Source: Rhodospirillales bacterium
GTDB lineage: Bacteria > Pseudomonadota > Alphaproteobacteria > Acetobacterales > Acetobacteraceae
NCBI GenBank assembly: GCA_028288785.1
Contig: JAQGHV010000055.1
Span: forward strand, 1-47,895
Reading direction: 5' to 3'
DNA length: 47,895 bases
The notes beneath the pieces were generated by a model. That model did no database searches and was not told the origin of the DNA. It was given only the letters and a program-made list of their open reading frames with translations. How positions within the stretch are numbered: the stretch's first letter is position 1; every line of letters starts with the position of its first letter. Below, piece by piece: positions 8,862 to 16,142 of the stretch. The translations under genes were made by a program, and so were the position numbers.

Positions 8862-9896
8862 ATGCGGAAGTGGGGGATTGTCGCGGCGCTGGCCGTGGCA
8901 TGGACAGGGATGGCTGGGGCGGCTCTCGCGCAGGGTTCGGCGGGTCCGACGTTGGATGCGATCCGCGCGCGGGGGCAGCTGAACTGCGGCGTCCACAATG
9001 GCGTCGCGGGCTTCGCGTTGCCGGATAGCCGCGGCGTCTGGCAGGGATTCGATGTCGACCTTTGCCGCGGTCTTGCCGTCGCGATCTTCAACGACGTTTC
9101 GAAGGTTCGCTTCCTGCCGATGTCCTCCTCCACGCGCTTCACGGCGCTCGGTTCGGGCGAGATCGACGTTCTGTTCCGCACCTCGACGCAGACCCTTCTG
9201 CGCGACACCACGCTCGGCTTGCGCCACGTGACAACCTACTTCTTTGATGGCCACGGCTTCATGGTCCGCGCCGATGCCGGTGTGCAACGCGTGGCCGACA
9301 TGCGTGGCGCCACAATCTGCCTGATCCAGGGCACCACGAACGAGCAAGTGACGGCGGACTATTTCCGCAGCATCAACACGCCCTTCTCCCCGGTCGTGTT
9401 CGAGCGCACCGACCAGGCCGCCGCGGCACTCGCCGCCGGCCGCTGCGACAGTTTTGGGACGGATGCTTCGCAGCTCGCCGGCGTCAGGTCTTCTCTGCCG
9501 AACCCGGCACAGTGGACGATCCTGACCGAGCGGTTTTCGAAGGAGCCCTACGGGGCCTACATCCGCCGCGGCGACGATCAGTGGCACGACATCGTGCGCT
9601 GGTTCACCACCTCGATCATCGAAGCCGAGGAACTCGGCGTGACGCGTGTCAACGCGGAGGAAATGCGCCGCACGAGTACCAACGCGAACATTCGGCGCCT
9701 GCTCGGTGCGACGCCGGAACTCGGTCAGGCGCTGAGGCTTGATCCCGCATGGGCCTACAACGTGGTGCGGGCGATCGGGAACTATGGCGAGCTGTACGAG
9801 CGCACCATGGGCGAAAGCACCTCTGTCGCCCTGCCACGCGGGCCGAACCGGCTCTGGAACCAGGGTGGTCTGCTGTACGCGCTACCGATGCGGTGA
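8862..9896 (+). CDS. AapJ-like amino-acid ABC transporter substrate-binding protein
   Basis: A 344-residue periplasmic binding protein of the general L-amino-acid (AapJ/BztA) type. A signal peptide ends near residue 23 (AGAALAQ). Family landmarks are LDAIRARGQLNCGVHNGVAGFALPD (in two blocks), WQGFDVDLCRGLAVAIF, MSSSTRFTALGSGEIDVLFR and MRGATICLIQGTT. It would capture polar or broad-range amino acids for import. The cognate permease and ATPase genes (aapQMP) are absent; an IS element and pseudogenes follow directly, so it looks like an orphan receptor. GAGAGG precedes the ATG by about ten bases. Confidence 0.92.
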   Translation: MRKWGIVAALAVAWTGMAGAALAQGSAGPTLDAIRARGQLNCGVHNGVAGFALPDSRGVWQGFDVDLCRGLAVAIFNDVSKVRFLPMSSSTRFTALGSGEIDVLFRTSTQTLLRDTTLGLRHVTTYFFDGHGFMVRADAGVQRVADMRGATICLIQGTTNEQVTADYFRSINTPFSPVVFERTDQAAAALAAGRCDSFGTDASQLAGVRSSLPNPAQWTILTERFSKEPYGAYIRRGDDQWHDIVRWFTTSIIEAEELGVTRVNAEEMRRTSTNANIRRLLGATPELGQALRLDPAWAYNVVRAIGNYGELYERTMGESTSVALPRGPNRLWNQGGLLYALPMR

Positions 9897-9908
9897 TGCG
9901 ATTGATGG

Positions 9909-9929
9909 CGGAAGGTCAGCAACCTTCCG
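9909..9929 (+). terminator. Hairpin after AapJ-like gene
   Basis: CGGAAGGT (9909-9916) pairs perfectly with ACCTTCCG (9922-9929) around a 5-base loop, 12 bases after the stop codon. There is no downstream T-run, so intrinsic termination is unproven; it may be an mRNA 3' stabiliser. Confidence 0.4.
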
Positions 9930-9940
9930 GTACCGACGCG

Positions 9941-10981
9941 TTACCGCCTCTGAATTGCGAAGCGGATCGCATGAACGCTGAAAGCTAAAAAAGTGTTTGG
10001 TCCCGGGATTTGGTGGTGCGGACTATCGATGAACCTGGACGGCTCTTCGGTCCAGGCTTTGCAGATGGCTTCGTAGGGCGTGAGGCCACGTAAAGTCTTC
10101 AAGCGACGGGCGAAGTTGTAGGCCGCGACAAAGTCGGCAAGGTGCTGGCGGAGCTGGTCGTGGCTTTCGTAATGGAAGCGCTTAACGGTGGCATCCTTGA
10201 TGGTTCGGTTCATCCGCTCGACCTGACCGTTCGTCCACGGGTGTCGCGGCTTGGTGAGCCTGTGCTCGATGTCGAGTTCGGCGCAGGCGAACTCGAAGGC
10301 ATGGCACAGGAACGGTTCGTTGCGCGCCAGCATTTGCTTGATGTCCTCGGGCGTCCAGCCATCGCCGGTGGGTTCGGTGAAGTGCGTGCCGTTGTCGGTC
10401 AGCACGGTGTGGATTTTGTAGGGGACGGCGGCGGCGAGGGCGCGGAGGAAGTTGCTGGCGACGCGCCGTGTGGCCTTTTCATGTAGCTCCGCAAAGGCGA
10501 ACTTCGATGTCCTGTCGATGGCAACGAAGAGGTAGAGCCTGCCTTCCTTCGTCTGGACCTCGGCAATATCGATGTGGAAGTAGCCGATCGGGTAGCGCTT
10601 GAACTTGGAGCGCCGCGGCTTGTCACCGTCCGTGTCCGGAAGTCGGCTGATGCCATGGCGCTGGAGGCAGCGGTGCAGACTTGAGCGCGTGAGGCTCGGG
10701 ATGCTGGGCTGAAGGGCGTAGAGGCAGTCATCGAGCGGCAGCAGGGTGTGCCGGCGGAAGGCAACGACCACGGCCTCATGCTCGGCCGCGAGGACCGTTG
10801 ACCGAGGCTCCTGAGGGCCGGTGCGCAGGTCGGAGACGGAGGCGCGCTTCCTCCACTTCGCCACCGTCTTGGGGTTGATCCCGTAGCGCTTGGCGAGCCC
10901 CCTCAGGCTCGCTTGACTATGCTGTATCGCTCGACGGATTGCCTCAGTCGTCGTGGCGCTGCCGTGGAGAAGTTGGCCCAT
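9941..10981 (-). CDS. IS481-family transposase
   Basis: A 346-residue DDE transposase. The N-terminal helix-turn-helix (MGQLLHGSATTTEAIRRAI, LAKRYGINPKTVAKWRKR) and the integrase core are of IS481 type: first Asp in YFHIDIAEV, second Asp in VLTDNGTHFT, and Glu in NGQVERMNRTIKDAT. Catalytic residues look intact. ATG 10981 has GGAAGGA six bases upstream; a GTG at 10996 is also in frame. IS481 proteins usually end shortly after a P-G-x-N-T tail. Here the frame passes PGPNT at the left inverted repeat with no stop and adds about 16 residues encoded by flanking host DNA up to 9941. Confidence 0.93.
   Translation of the reverse strand: MGQLLHGSATTTEAIRRAIQHSQASLRGLAKRYGINPKTVAKWRKRASVSDLRTGPQEPRSTVLAAEHEAVVVAFRRHTLLPLDDCLYALQPSIPSLTRSSLHRCLQRHGISRLPDTDGDKPRRSKFKRYPIGYFHIDIAEVQTKEGRLYLFVAIDRTSKFAFAELHEKATRRVASNFLRALAAAVPYKIHTVLTDNGTHFTEPTGDGWTPEDIKQMLARNEPFLCHAFEFACAELDIEHRLTKPRHPWTNGQVERMNRTIKDATVKRFHYESHDQLRQHLADFVAAYNFARRLKTLRGLTPYEAICKAWTEEPSRFIDSPHHQIPGPNTFLAFSVHAIRFAIQRR
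9994..10021 (+). repeat. IS481 left terminal inverted repeat
   Basis: Begins TGTTTGGTCCCGGGATTTGG. Aligned with the reverse complement of the right end it matches at 23 of 28 positions, with all differences being G/A-type. Confidence 0.88.
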
Positions 10982-11009
10982 AGTGCGTCCTTCCACTCAG
11001 GGGAGAAGA

Positions 11010-11037
11010 CTGCACCATCAAACCCTGGGATCAAACA
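11010..11037 (-). repeat. IS481 right terminal inverted repeat
   Basis: On the minus strand begins TGTTTGATCCCAGGGTTTGA and pairs with the left end (23 of 28 identical). Confidence 0.88.
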
Positions 11038-11202
11038 GCTAAGTCGTGGCGCAGCCCCACCAGCGCCACGGCACCGGCCACGACCAGCACGGCCAGCGCC
11101 AGCCAGCGCCAGCCAGCGCAGCGTGAGCGCCGTAGGGCTCGGCAGCCGCCGAACCGGGTCCAGGCTTTTCGACAGCAGCGTGATGACGTCGTCGGTCTGC
11201 AT
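11038..11202 (-). pseudogene. NrsF-type (DUF1109) anti-sigma factor remnant
   Basis: Only the 5' 165 bases survive. ATG 11202 shares its A with the TGA of the upstream sigma gene (TGATG), the usual coupling for sigma/anti-sigma pairs. The start reads MQTDDVITLLSKSLDPVRRL, the N-terminal pattern of NrsF/DUF1109 membrane anti-sigma factors. The frame is then lost at a 10-base tandem duplication (11096-11115). Past it the correct frame gives LAVLVVAGAVALVGL, a clear membrane helix, until IS481 cuts the gene at 11037. The remaining five or so helices expected for the family are absent on the far side of the IS. Confidence 0.75.
11096..11115 (+). repeat. 10-bp tandem duplication causing frameshift in anti-sigma remnant
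   Basis: Two adjacent perfect copies of GCGCCAGCCA (11096-11105, 11106-11115). Removing one copy restores a continuous hydrophobic helix in the minus-strand reading frame. Confidence 0.85.
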
Positions 11203-11714
11203 CACGGCGCGCTCAGACGCTTGCGCAGCGTGTTCAGCGCGCAGTGCGTCGCCACCTTCAGCGCGCCGACGCTGAAGCCGGACCGCGCGCTCGCTTCCGA
11301 CAGCGACAGCTCCTCGATCCTCGCGAGTTGCAGCGCCTTCGCCTGCGAGGGCGGCACGCAGTTCGGCCCGTTCAAGCCCGCGCTACGCCGGCGGCAGCGA
11401 GGCATCGCTGATCGGGCCGGCATTCTCGATATCCACCTCGCGGCCGGAGCGGCGGCCGCGTGCGCGGCCACGATCCAGCGCGCGGCGTTCGGCGATGGCG
11501 GAGATCCATGGGGTGAAGGGCCGCGCAGGGTCGTAAGTGGCGCGCACTCGATGCAAGGTCAGCAACGCGTCCTGCACGCGTCCTCGGTTTCGGTGACATC
11601 GCCCAGCCGCGCGCGGCAGATGCTGCACAGCAATGGCAGGCACTCGCGCAGAAGCTGTTCACGGGCCCACGCGTCGCTGTTCTGCGCCGAAGCCATGAGG
11701 GCAGACCAGCGCAT
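11202..11714 (-). pseudogene. ECF sigma factor, degraded by three lesions
   Basis: Read across three segments, this is a group IV sigma factor of normal length (about 170 residues). Segment 1 (from ATG 11714) gives MRWSALMASAQNSDAWAREQ through RARLGDVTETEDA. A missing base near 11576 shifts the frame into LLTLHRVRATYDPARPF, sigma region 2. A TAG at 11383-11385 interrupts it where GAG (Glu) would fit in PPA-E-RGLERAEL. A further frame change near 11352-11358 leads into PPSQAKALQLARIEELSLSE and VGALKVATHCALNTLRKRL, sigma region 4. The order and the coupled NrsF-type partner match a SigF/NrsF-like unit of alphaproteobacteria. It cannot make a functional sigma factor as it stands. Confidence 0.8.
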
Positions 11715-11972
11715 GTCTCGGTCCCTGCGCTGCCCCCGTCGTCATCATCCATACTGAAAGATGCTCAAGCCTCGATCCCGACATGGCATTCTACGCTGCC
11801 CGGAAGAGTTGCGCGAGCGGGCCGCGACGGATGCCGAGTTGCCGGTGTGCAGCGGGGCACGTGATCCTTCGCCGCGGCGGCCGGCGAAGTTACGCGTGCG
11901 CATGGCACGGGGTTCGCAACGCCACGTCGCATGTCTAGGCTCGGACACGGTTTTGACCACGAGGATTACGCG

Positions 11973-12149
11973 ATGACGGATGCAGAGATGGCAGCTTTCG
12001 CCAAGGCGCACGGGCTGGAGGTCGCCTGGCGCGACCATCCCGCCGACGTAAAGGAAGCGATCGCGAGCGCCGCCAAGCTCGCCCGCGCATTCACGCGTCC
12101 CGAGGCGGCCGCCGAACCGATCCCGCCCTATGCGGTGGCCAAGCCATGA
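11973..12149 (+). CDS. AtzG-like small amidase subunit (DUF4089)
   Basis: A 58-residue protein of the DUF4089/AtzG type: MTDAEMAAFAKAHGLEVA, then VKEAIASAAKLARAF and a Pro-rich tail (PIPPYAVAKP). In the Pseudomonas cyanuric-acid pathway AtzG is a small GatC-like subunit that stabilises the AtzE amidase. The same arrangement is seen here, with the stop overlapping the ATG of the amidase by four bases (ATGA). GAGG lies eight bases upstream of the ATG. Upstream, 11715-11972 holds no gene I can support. Confidence 0.85.
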   Translation: MTDAEMAAFAKAHGLEVAWRDHPADVKEAIASAAKLARAFTRPEAAAEPIPPYAVAKP

Positions 12150-13522
12150 GCGCGCCCCTGGGCCTGGCCGAGGCCGCCCGCGCAATTGCCGCGAAGCAGC
12201 TCTCCCCTGTCGAGCTGCTGGCGGATTGCAAGGCGCGCAGCGATGCGCTGCAGCCGAGCATCCACGCCATCCTGCTGCCGCTGTGGGAGAAGGCGGCGGT
12301 GGCGGCGCGTGCGGCGGAGGCCGAGATTGCCGCCACTGGGCCGCGATCGCCGCTGCACGGCGTGCCGGTGGGGCTGAAGGACATCATCGACCTCGAAGGC
12401 GAGGTCACGACCTGCCATTCCAAGATTCTGCTGGAGAACCGTCGCGCGGCGGATGCAGCGGTTGTGGCCAAGCTCCGCGCGGCGGGGGCGATCTTTCCGG
12501 CCAAGCTGGCGACGCATGAATTCGCCATCGGCGGGCCGGCCTTCGACCTGCCGTTTCCGCCGGCGCGGAACCCTTGGAACACGGCCCATCATCCCGGTGG
12601 TTCGTCGTCGGGCTCGGGTGCGGCGGTGGCTTCGGGGATGCTGCCGGTCGCGTTGGGGACGGATACTGGAGGCTCGGTGCGCCACCCGGCCAGCCATTGC
12701 GGGATCGTGGGGCTGAAGCCGACCTATGGGCTGGTGTCGCGCCGGGGCGTGTTCCCGCTGGCCTTCACGCTCGACCATGTCGGTCCGATGACGCGGAGCG
12801 TGGAGGATTGCGCGCTGCTGCTCACCGCCATCGCCGGCCATGATGCGGGGGATCCCGGCAGTGCCGCGCATCCGCCCGAGGATTTTGCGCGCCTGCTGAC
12901 GAGCGGGTTGAAGGGCCTGCGCATCGGTTTCGTGCGGCACTTCTTCGAGGGCGACCAGCCGGCCGAGTCCGAGATGGCCGCCGCCATCCACAATGCCGCG
13001 CGGATACTGGCGGCCGAGGGCGCGGTGGTCCGGGACGTGGTGCTGCCGGCGCTGTCGGAGTTCGCCGGCGTCAACCGCACCATCCTGCTGAGCGAGGCGG
13101 GTGCCATCCATGAGGCATGGCTGCGGGAGCGACCGGGCGACTATGCGCATGTGACCCGTCGGCGGCTGTTGCCGGGCGCCTTCGTCAGTGGCCCGGATTA
13201 TGTGCAGGCGCAGCGGCGGCGGCGGCAGTTGATCGCCGCGGTCGAGGCCGCTTTCGCCGATGTGGACATCCTGCTGACCGCGAGTTCGCTGGAGGCGGCA
13301 TGCCGGATTGATGATTCGGAGGCGGTGGAGCGCACCTATCCGCGCCAGGCGAGGACGCCGTTCAACGTCACGGGTCATCCCGCGATCGCGCTGCCTGCGG
13401 GCCTGTCCTCAGCGGGAATGCCGCTGTCGATCCAGTTGATCGGCCGCTATTTCGGCGATGCCGCGCTTTTGGGCGCCGCCGCAGGTTGGGAACGTGCTGC
13501 CCCCTGGCAGCGCGTGGCGTAA
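12146..13522 (+). CDS. Amidase-signature hydrolase, AtzE-like
   Basis: A 458-residue amidase-signature enzyme. The Ser-cisSer-Lys triad is visible: Lys78 in VGLKDIID, the cis-Ser in HHPGGSSSGSGAAVASG (about 153-155) and nucleophile Ser177 in GTDTGGSVRHPAS. It hydrolyses an amide bond in the cytosol. The immediately preceding DUF4089 gene points to an AtzE/AtzG-type heterocomplex acting on a carboxybiuret- or ureide-like amide, but other small amides are possible. No gatB is nearby, which argues against a role in tRNA amidation. No allophanate hydrolase (atzF) is adjacent, so the route of nitrogen release is unclear. Confidence 0.88.
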   Translation: MSAPLGLAEAARAIAAKQLSPVELLADCKARSDALQPSIHAILLPLWEKAAVAARAAEAEIAATGPRSPLHGVPVGLKDIIDLEGEVTTCHSKILLENRRAADAAVVAKLRAAGAIFPAKLATHEFAIGGPAFDLPFPPARNPWNTAHHPGGSSSGSGAAVASGMLPVALGTDTGGSVRHPASHCGIVGLKPTYGLVSRRGVFPLAFTLDHVGPMTRSVEDCALLLTAIAGHDAGDPGSAAHPPEDFARLLTSGLKGLRIGFVRHFFEGDQPAESEMAAAIHNAARILAAEGAVVRDVVLPALSEFAGVNRTILLSEAGAIHEAWLRERPGDYAHVTRRRLLPGAFVSGPDYVQAQRRRRQLIAAVEAAFADVDILLTASSLEAACRIDDSEAVERTYPRQARTPFNVTGHPAIALPAGLSSAGMPLSIQLIGRYFGDAALLGAAAGWERAAPWQRVA

Positions 13523-13551
13523 AGAACCCCGTTCCTTTCGCCGGATACCAA

Positions 13552-16062
13552 GTGACAAAAATAAAAGAAGAGGGTCCGGGAGAATTCCTTCTCCCGGCCT
13601 CCCTGCCCGTTACCGAAGCACTTCCCCCCCTGCTGGCCGCCCTGCGCTCGGGCCCCAACGCCGTCCTGATCGCCCCCCCTGGCGCCGGCAAGACCACGCT
13701 CGTGCCCTTGGTATTGCGCAGCGAGCCTTGGATGCAGGGCGGCAAGCTGCTGCTGCTGGAACCGCGCCGCGTCGCCGCGCGGGCCGCCGCGCGCCGCATG
13801 GCGGATACTCTGGGCGAGCCGGTTGGCCAGACGGTTGGCCTGTCGACGCGCCTGGATCGATCGGTGTCGCCCGCCACGCGGATCGAGGTGGTGACGGAGG
13901 GCCTGCTGGTACGTCGGCTGCAGAGCGACCCAGGGTTGGAGGGGGTGGCCTGCGTGATCTTCGACGAGGCGCATGAGCGGAATTTGGACACCGACCTGGC
14001 ATTGGCGCTGTGCCTCGATATCCAGCGCGGCTTGCGGCCGGAGCTGCGGCTGCTGGTGATGTCGGCGACGATCGATGGCGGGGCTTTCGCGAGGCTGTTG
14101 GGTGCGGGTCCGATCGAAGCGCTGGAGCGTCCCGGCCCTGCTCCCATCATCGAAAGCCTGGGGCGGGCGCATGCGGTGCGGCTGGTGCATCGGGCACGGG
14201 AACTCGCCGAGGCGCGCGATCTGCCGGAGGCGATGGCGGGCACCATCCGCGAGGCGATGCGCGACCTTCCCGGCGATGTGCTTGCCTTCCTCCCCGGTTG
14301 GGGGGAGATCCGGCGGACGGCCGAGCGCCTGGCCGGCCTCGATGCCGATGTGCTGCCGCTGCATGGGGAATTGCCGCCCGCCGAGCAGGACCGAGCGCTC
14401 GCAAAGGGTGCGCGGCGGCGCGTGGTGCTGGCGACCTCGATTGCCGAGACCTCGTTGACCGTGCCGGGCGTGCGCATCGTGGTCGATGGCGGGTTCCGTC
14501 GCGCACCGCGCCTTGATCCCGCAACGGGGCTTTCTCGACTAGCGACGCTGCGGATTTCGCGGGCGGCCGCCGAGCAACGCGCAGGGCGGGCGGGGCGGGA
14601 GGCACCTGGTGTCGCCTACCGGCTGTGGACCGAAGCGCTGCATCGCGGCCTGCTCGCCGCCGACCGGCCGGAGATTCTGGAGGAGGAGCTTTCCGGCTTG
14701 GCGCTCGACTGCGCGGCGTGGGGCGCGGAACCGGCGACGCTGGCTTGGCTTGATCCGCCGCCGGTTGGAGCGCTCAAGGCCGCACGGGCGTTGCTGCGTG
14801 ACCTTGATGCGCTGGATGCCAGCGACCAGATTACCGAAACGGGACAGCGCATGGCGCGGCTGGGCACGCACCCGCGGCTCGCGCGCTTGATGCTGGAGGC
14901 GCGGGATTCAGGGGAGGCGGCGCTGGCGGCCGACCTCGCCGCGCTGCTGGAGGAGCGCGACCCGATCCGCGGGCGGGAGGCGCCTTCGGATATCGGGCTG
15001 CGGCTGGCGCTGCTGCAGGGTGGCGACGACCCGGCGGTGGATCGCGCGACGCTGGGGCGCATCCGCCGCGCGAGCGGACTGCACCGGCGGCGGCTGGGCG
15101 TGTCGGCGGGCACGCGGGCGGAGGGCGATCCGGCGGCGCTGCTGGCGGCTGGATTTCCCGATCGGATCGCGGCGCGGCGCGGCACGATGGAGGGCGCGTT
15201 CCGGATGGCCTCGGGGCAGGGCGCGCGGCTCGGGGCGACCGATCCGCTCCGAAAGGCACCGCTGCTCGCGGTGGCCGATCTGGAATTGCAGGGCACCGAG
15301 GCACGCATCCGGATGGCGGCGTCGCTCGACCGAGCACTGCTGGAGGCGCGGTTTCCGGGGCGGTTGCGGCGGGAGGAGGGCGCGGCCTTCGATGCCCGCG
15401 CCGGCGCGGTGCTGGCGCGGCGGCGCCTGATGTTCGGCCCGCTGGTGCTGGAGGAAGCACCACTCGCCAACGCCGACCCCGCGCTGATGGCCGCGGCCCT
15501 CGCCACCGCCGCCGCCGAGCGCGGGTTGCGCGACCTGCGCTGGAGCGACGCTGCGCGGCAGATGCAGGCGCGTATCGGCTGGATGCGGCGGGTGGCGGGC
15601 GAGGCTTGGCCGGATGTCTCGGATGCGACGCTTGCGGCGACGGCGGGCGACTGGCTCGCGCCCTACTGCATGGGGCGGACGAAGCTCACCGAGCTGGCCG
15701 GGATCGACCTGCATGAAGTGCTGAGCGCGCGGCTGGAGCATGGCCAGCGGCGGGTGCTCGATGCGGGGCTGCCGCTGCGGGTCGCGCTGCCGGGCGGGCG
15801 CTCCGCCGCGATCGATTATGCCCGGGAAATCCCGACTCTGGCGGCTCGGGCCCAGCACCTGTTTGGCTTGGCCGGCCTGCCGAAGCTGGCCGATGGCAGG
15901 GTGGGTTTGCAGGTGTCGCTGCTGTCGCCGGCAGGGCGACCGATCGCGGTTACCGGTGACCTCGGTGCCTTCTGGAAGGGCGGCTGGGCGGAGGTGCGGA
16001 AGGAGATGCGCGGCCGCTACCCGCGCCATCCCTGGCCGGAAGACCCGAGTATGGCGGGTTGA
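13552..16062 (+). CDS. hrpB: ATP-dependent helicase HrpB
   Basis: An 836-residue DEAH-box helicase, full length for HrpB. From the GTG start: Walker A GAGKTT at 44-49, DEAH at 138-141 (VIFDEAHERN), motif III SATID, and the C-terminal HrpB region ending near WAEVRKEMRGRYPRHPWPED. It is a putative RNA helicase whose bacterial substrate is not established. The start is uncertain: GTG 13552 gives the expected length but has no clear ribosome site; ATG 13486 is in frame but overlaps the amidase gene by 37 bases and encodes a non-family leader. A 9-bp hairpin lies just inside the gene at 13576-13597. Confidence 0.9.
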   Translation: MTKIKEEGPGEFLLPASLPVTEALPPLLAALRSGPNAVLIAPPGAGKTTLVPLVLRSEPWMQGGKLLLLEPRRVAARAAARRMADTLGEPVGQTVGLSTRLDRSVSPATRIEVVTEGLLVRRLQSDPGLEGVACVIFDEAHERNLDTDLALALCLDIQRGLRPELRLLVMSATIDGGAFARLLGAGPIEALERPGPAPIIESLGRAHAVRLVHRARELAEARDLPEAMAGTIREAMRDLPGDVLAFLPGWGEIRRTAERLAGLDADVLPLHGELPPAEQDRALAKGARRRVVLATSIAETSLTVPGVRIVVDGGFRRAPRLDPATGLSRLATLRISRAAAEQRAGRAGREAPGVAYRLWTEALHRGLLAADRPEILEEELSGLALDCAAWGAEPATLAWLDPPPVGALKAARALLRDLDALDASDQITETGQRMARLGTHPRLARLMLEARDSGEAALAADLAALLEERDPIRGREAPSDIGLRLALLQGGDDPAVDRATLGRIRRASGLHRRRLGVSAGTRAEGDPAALLAAGFPDRIAARRGTMEGAFRMASGQGARLGATDPLRKAPLLAVADLELQGTEARIRMAASLDRALLEARFPGRLRREEGAAFDARAGAVLARRRLMFGPLVLEEAPLANADPALMAAALATAAAERGLRDLRWSDAARQMQARIGWMRRVAGEAWPDVSDATLAATAGDWLAPYCMGRTKLTELAGIDLHEVLSARLEHGQRRVLDAGLPLRVALPGGRSAAIDYAREIPTLAARAQHLFGLAGLPKLADGRVGLQVSLLSPAGRPIAVTGDLGAFWKGGWAEVRKEMRGRYPRHPWPEDPSMAG
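13576..13597. other. Perfect 9-bp inverted repeat at 5' end of hrpB
   Basis: CCGGGAGAA (13576-13584), loop TTCC, TTCTCCCGG (13589-13597). It follows an A-rich stretch (13553-13570), so on the minus strand the stem is followed, after ACCC, by a T-rich tail. It could be a terminator read on the minus strand or a hairpin limiting hrpB translation. Confidence 0.55.
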
Positions 16063-16142
16063 GGGCAGTTGGAAGCTTGCCAGTTGAAGGATGCGCCGTG
16101 CGGACGCACATACCGCCTGCATTCAAGCACCGAGGCTTCATC

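Larger units (their letters stand above)
9994..11037 (-). mobile_element. IS481-family insertion sequence, about 1.04 kb
   Basis: Bounded by imperfect terminal inverted repeats starting TGTTTG at both ends, with one transposase gene nearly filling it. The left flank starts GCTAAAAAAG (9984) and the right flank GCTAAGTCGT (11038). They share only GCTAA, and that left copy is separated from the repeat by five bases, so a clean target duplication is not evident. The right flank is the 5' part of an NrsF-type anti-sigma gene. The left flank holds no continuation of it, implying a deletion or rearrangement next to the element. Confidence 0.9.

Noticed and set aside
9984-9993. GCTAA on both sides of the IS as a target-site duplication
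   Set aside because: The left copy is five bases away from the inverted repeat while the right copy abuts it, and the outer bases differ, so a chance match is as likely.
11715-11972. Open frames on both strands between the sigma pseudogene and the amidase pair
   Set aside because: Their translations are Arg/Pro/Gly-rich with no motif, no ribosome sites and no family resemblance; they look like GC-driven open frames.
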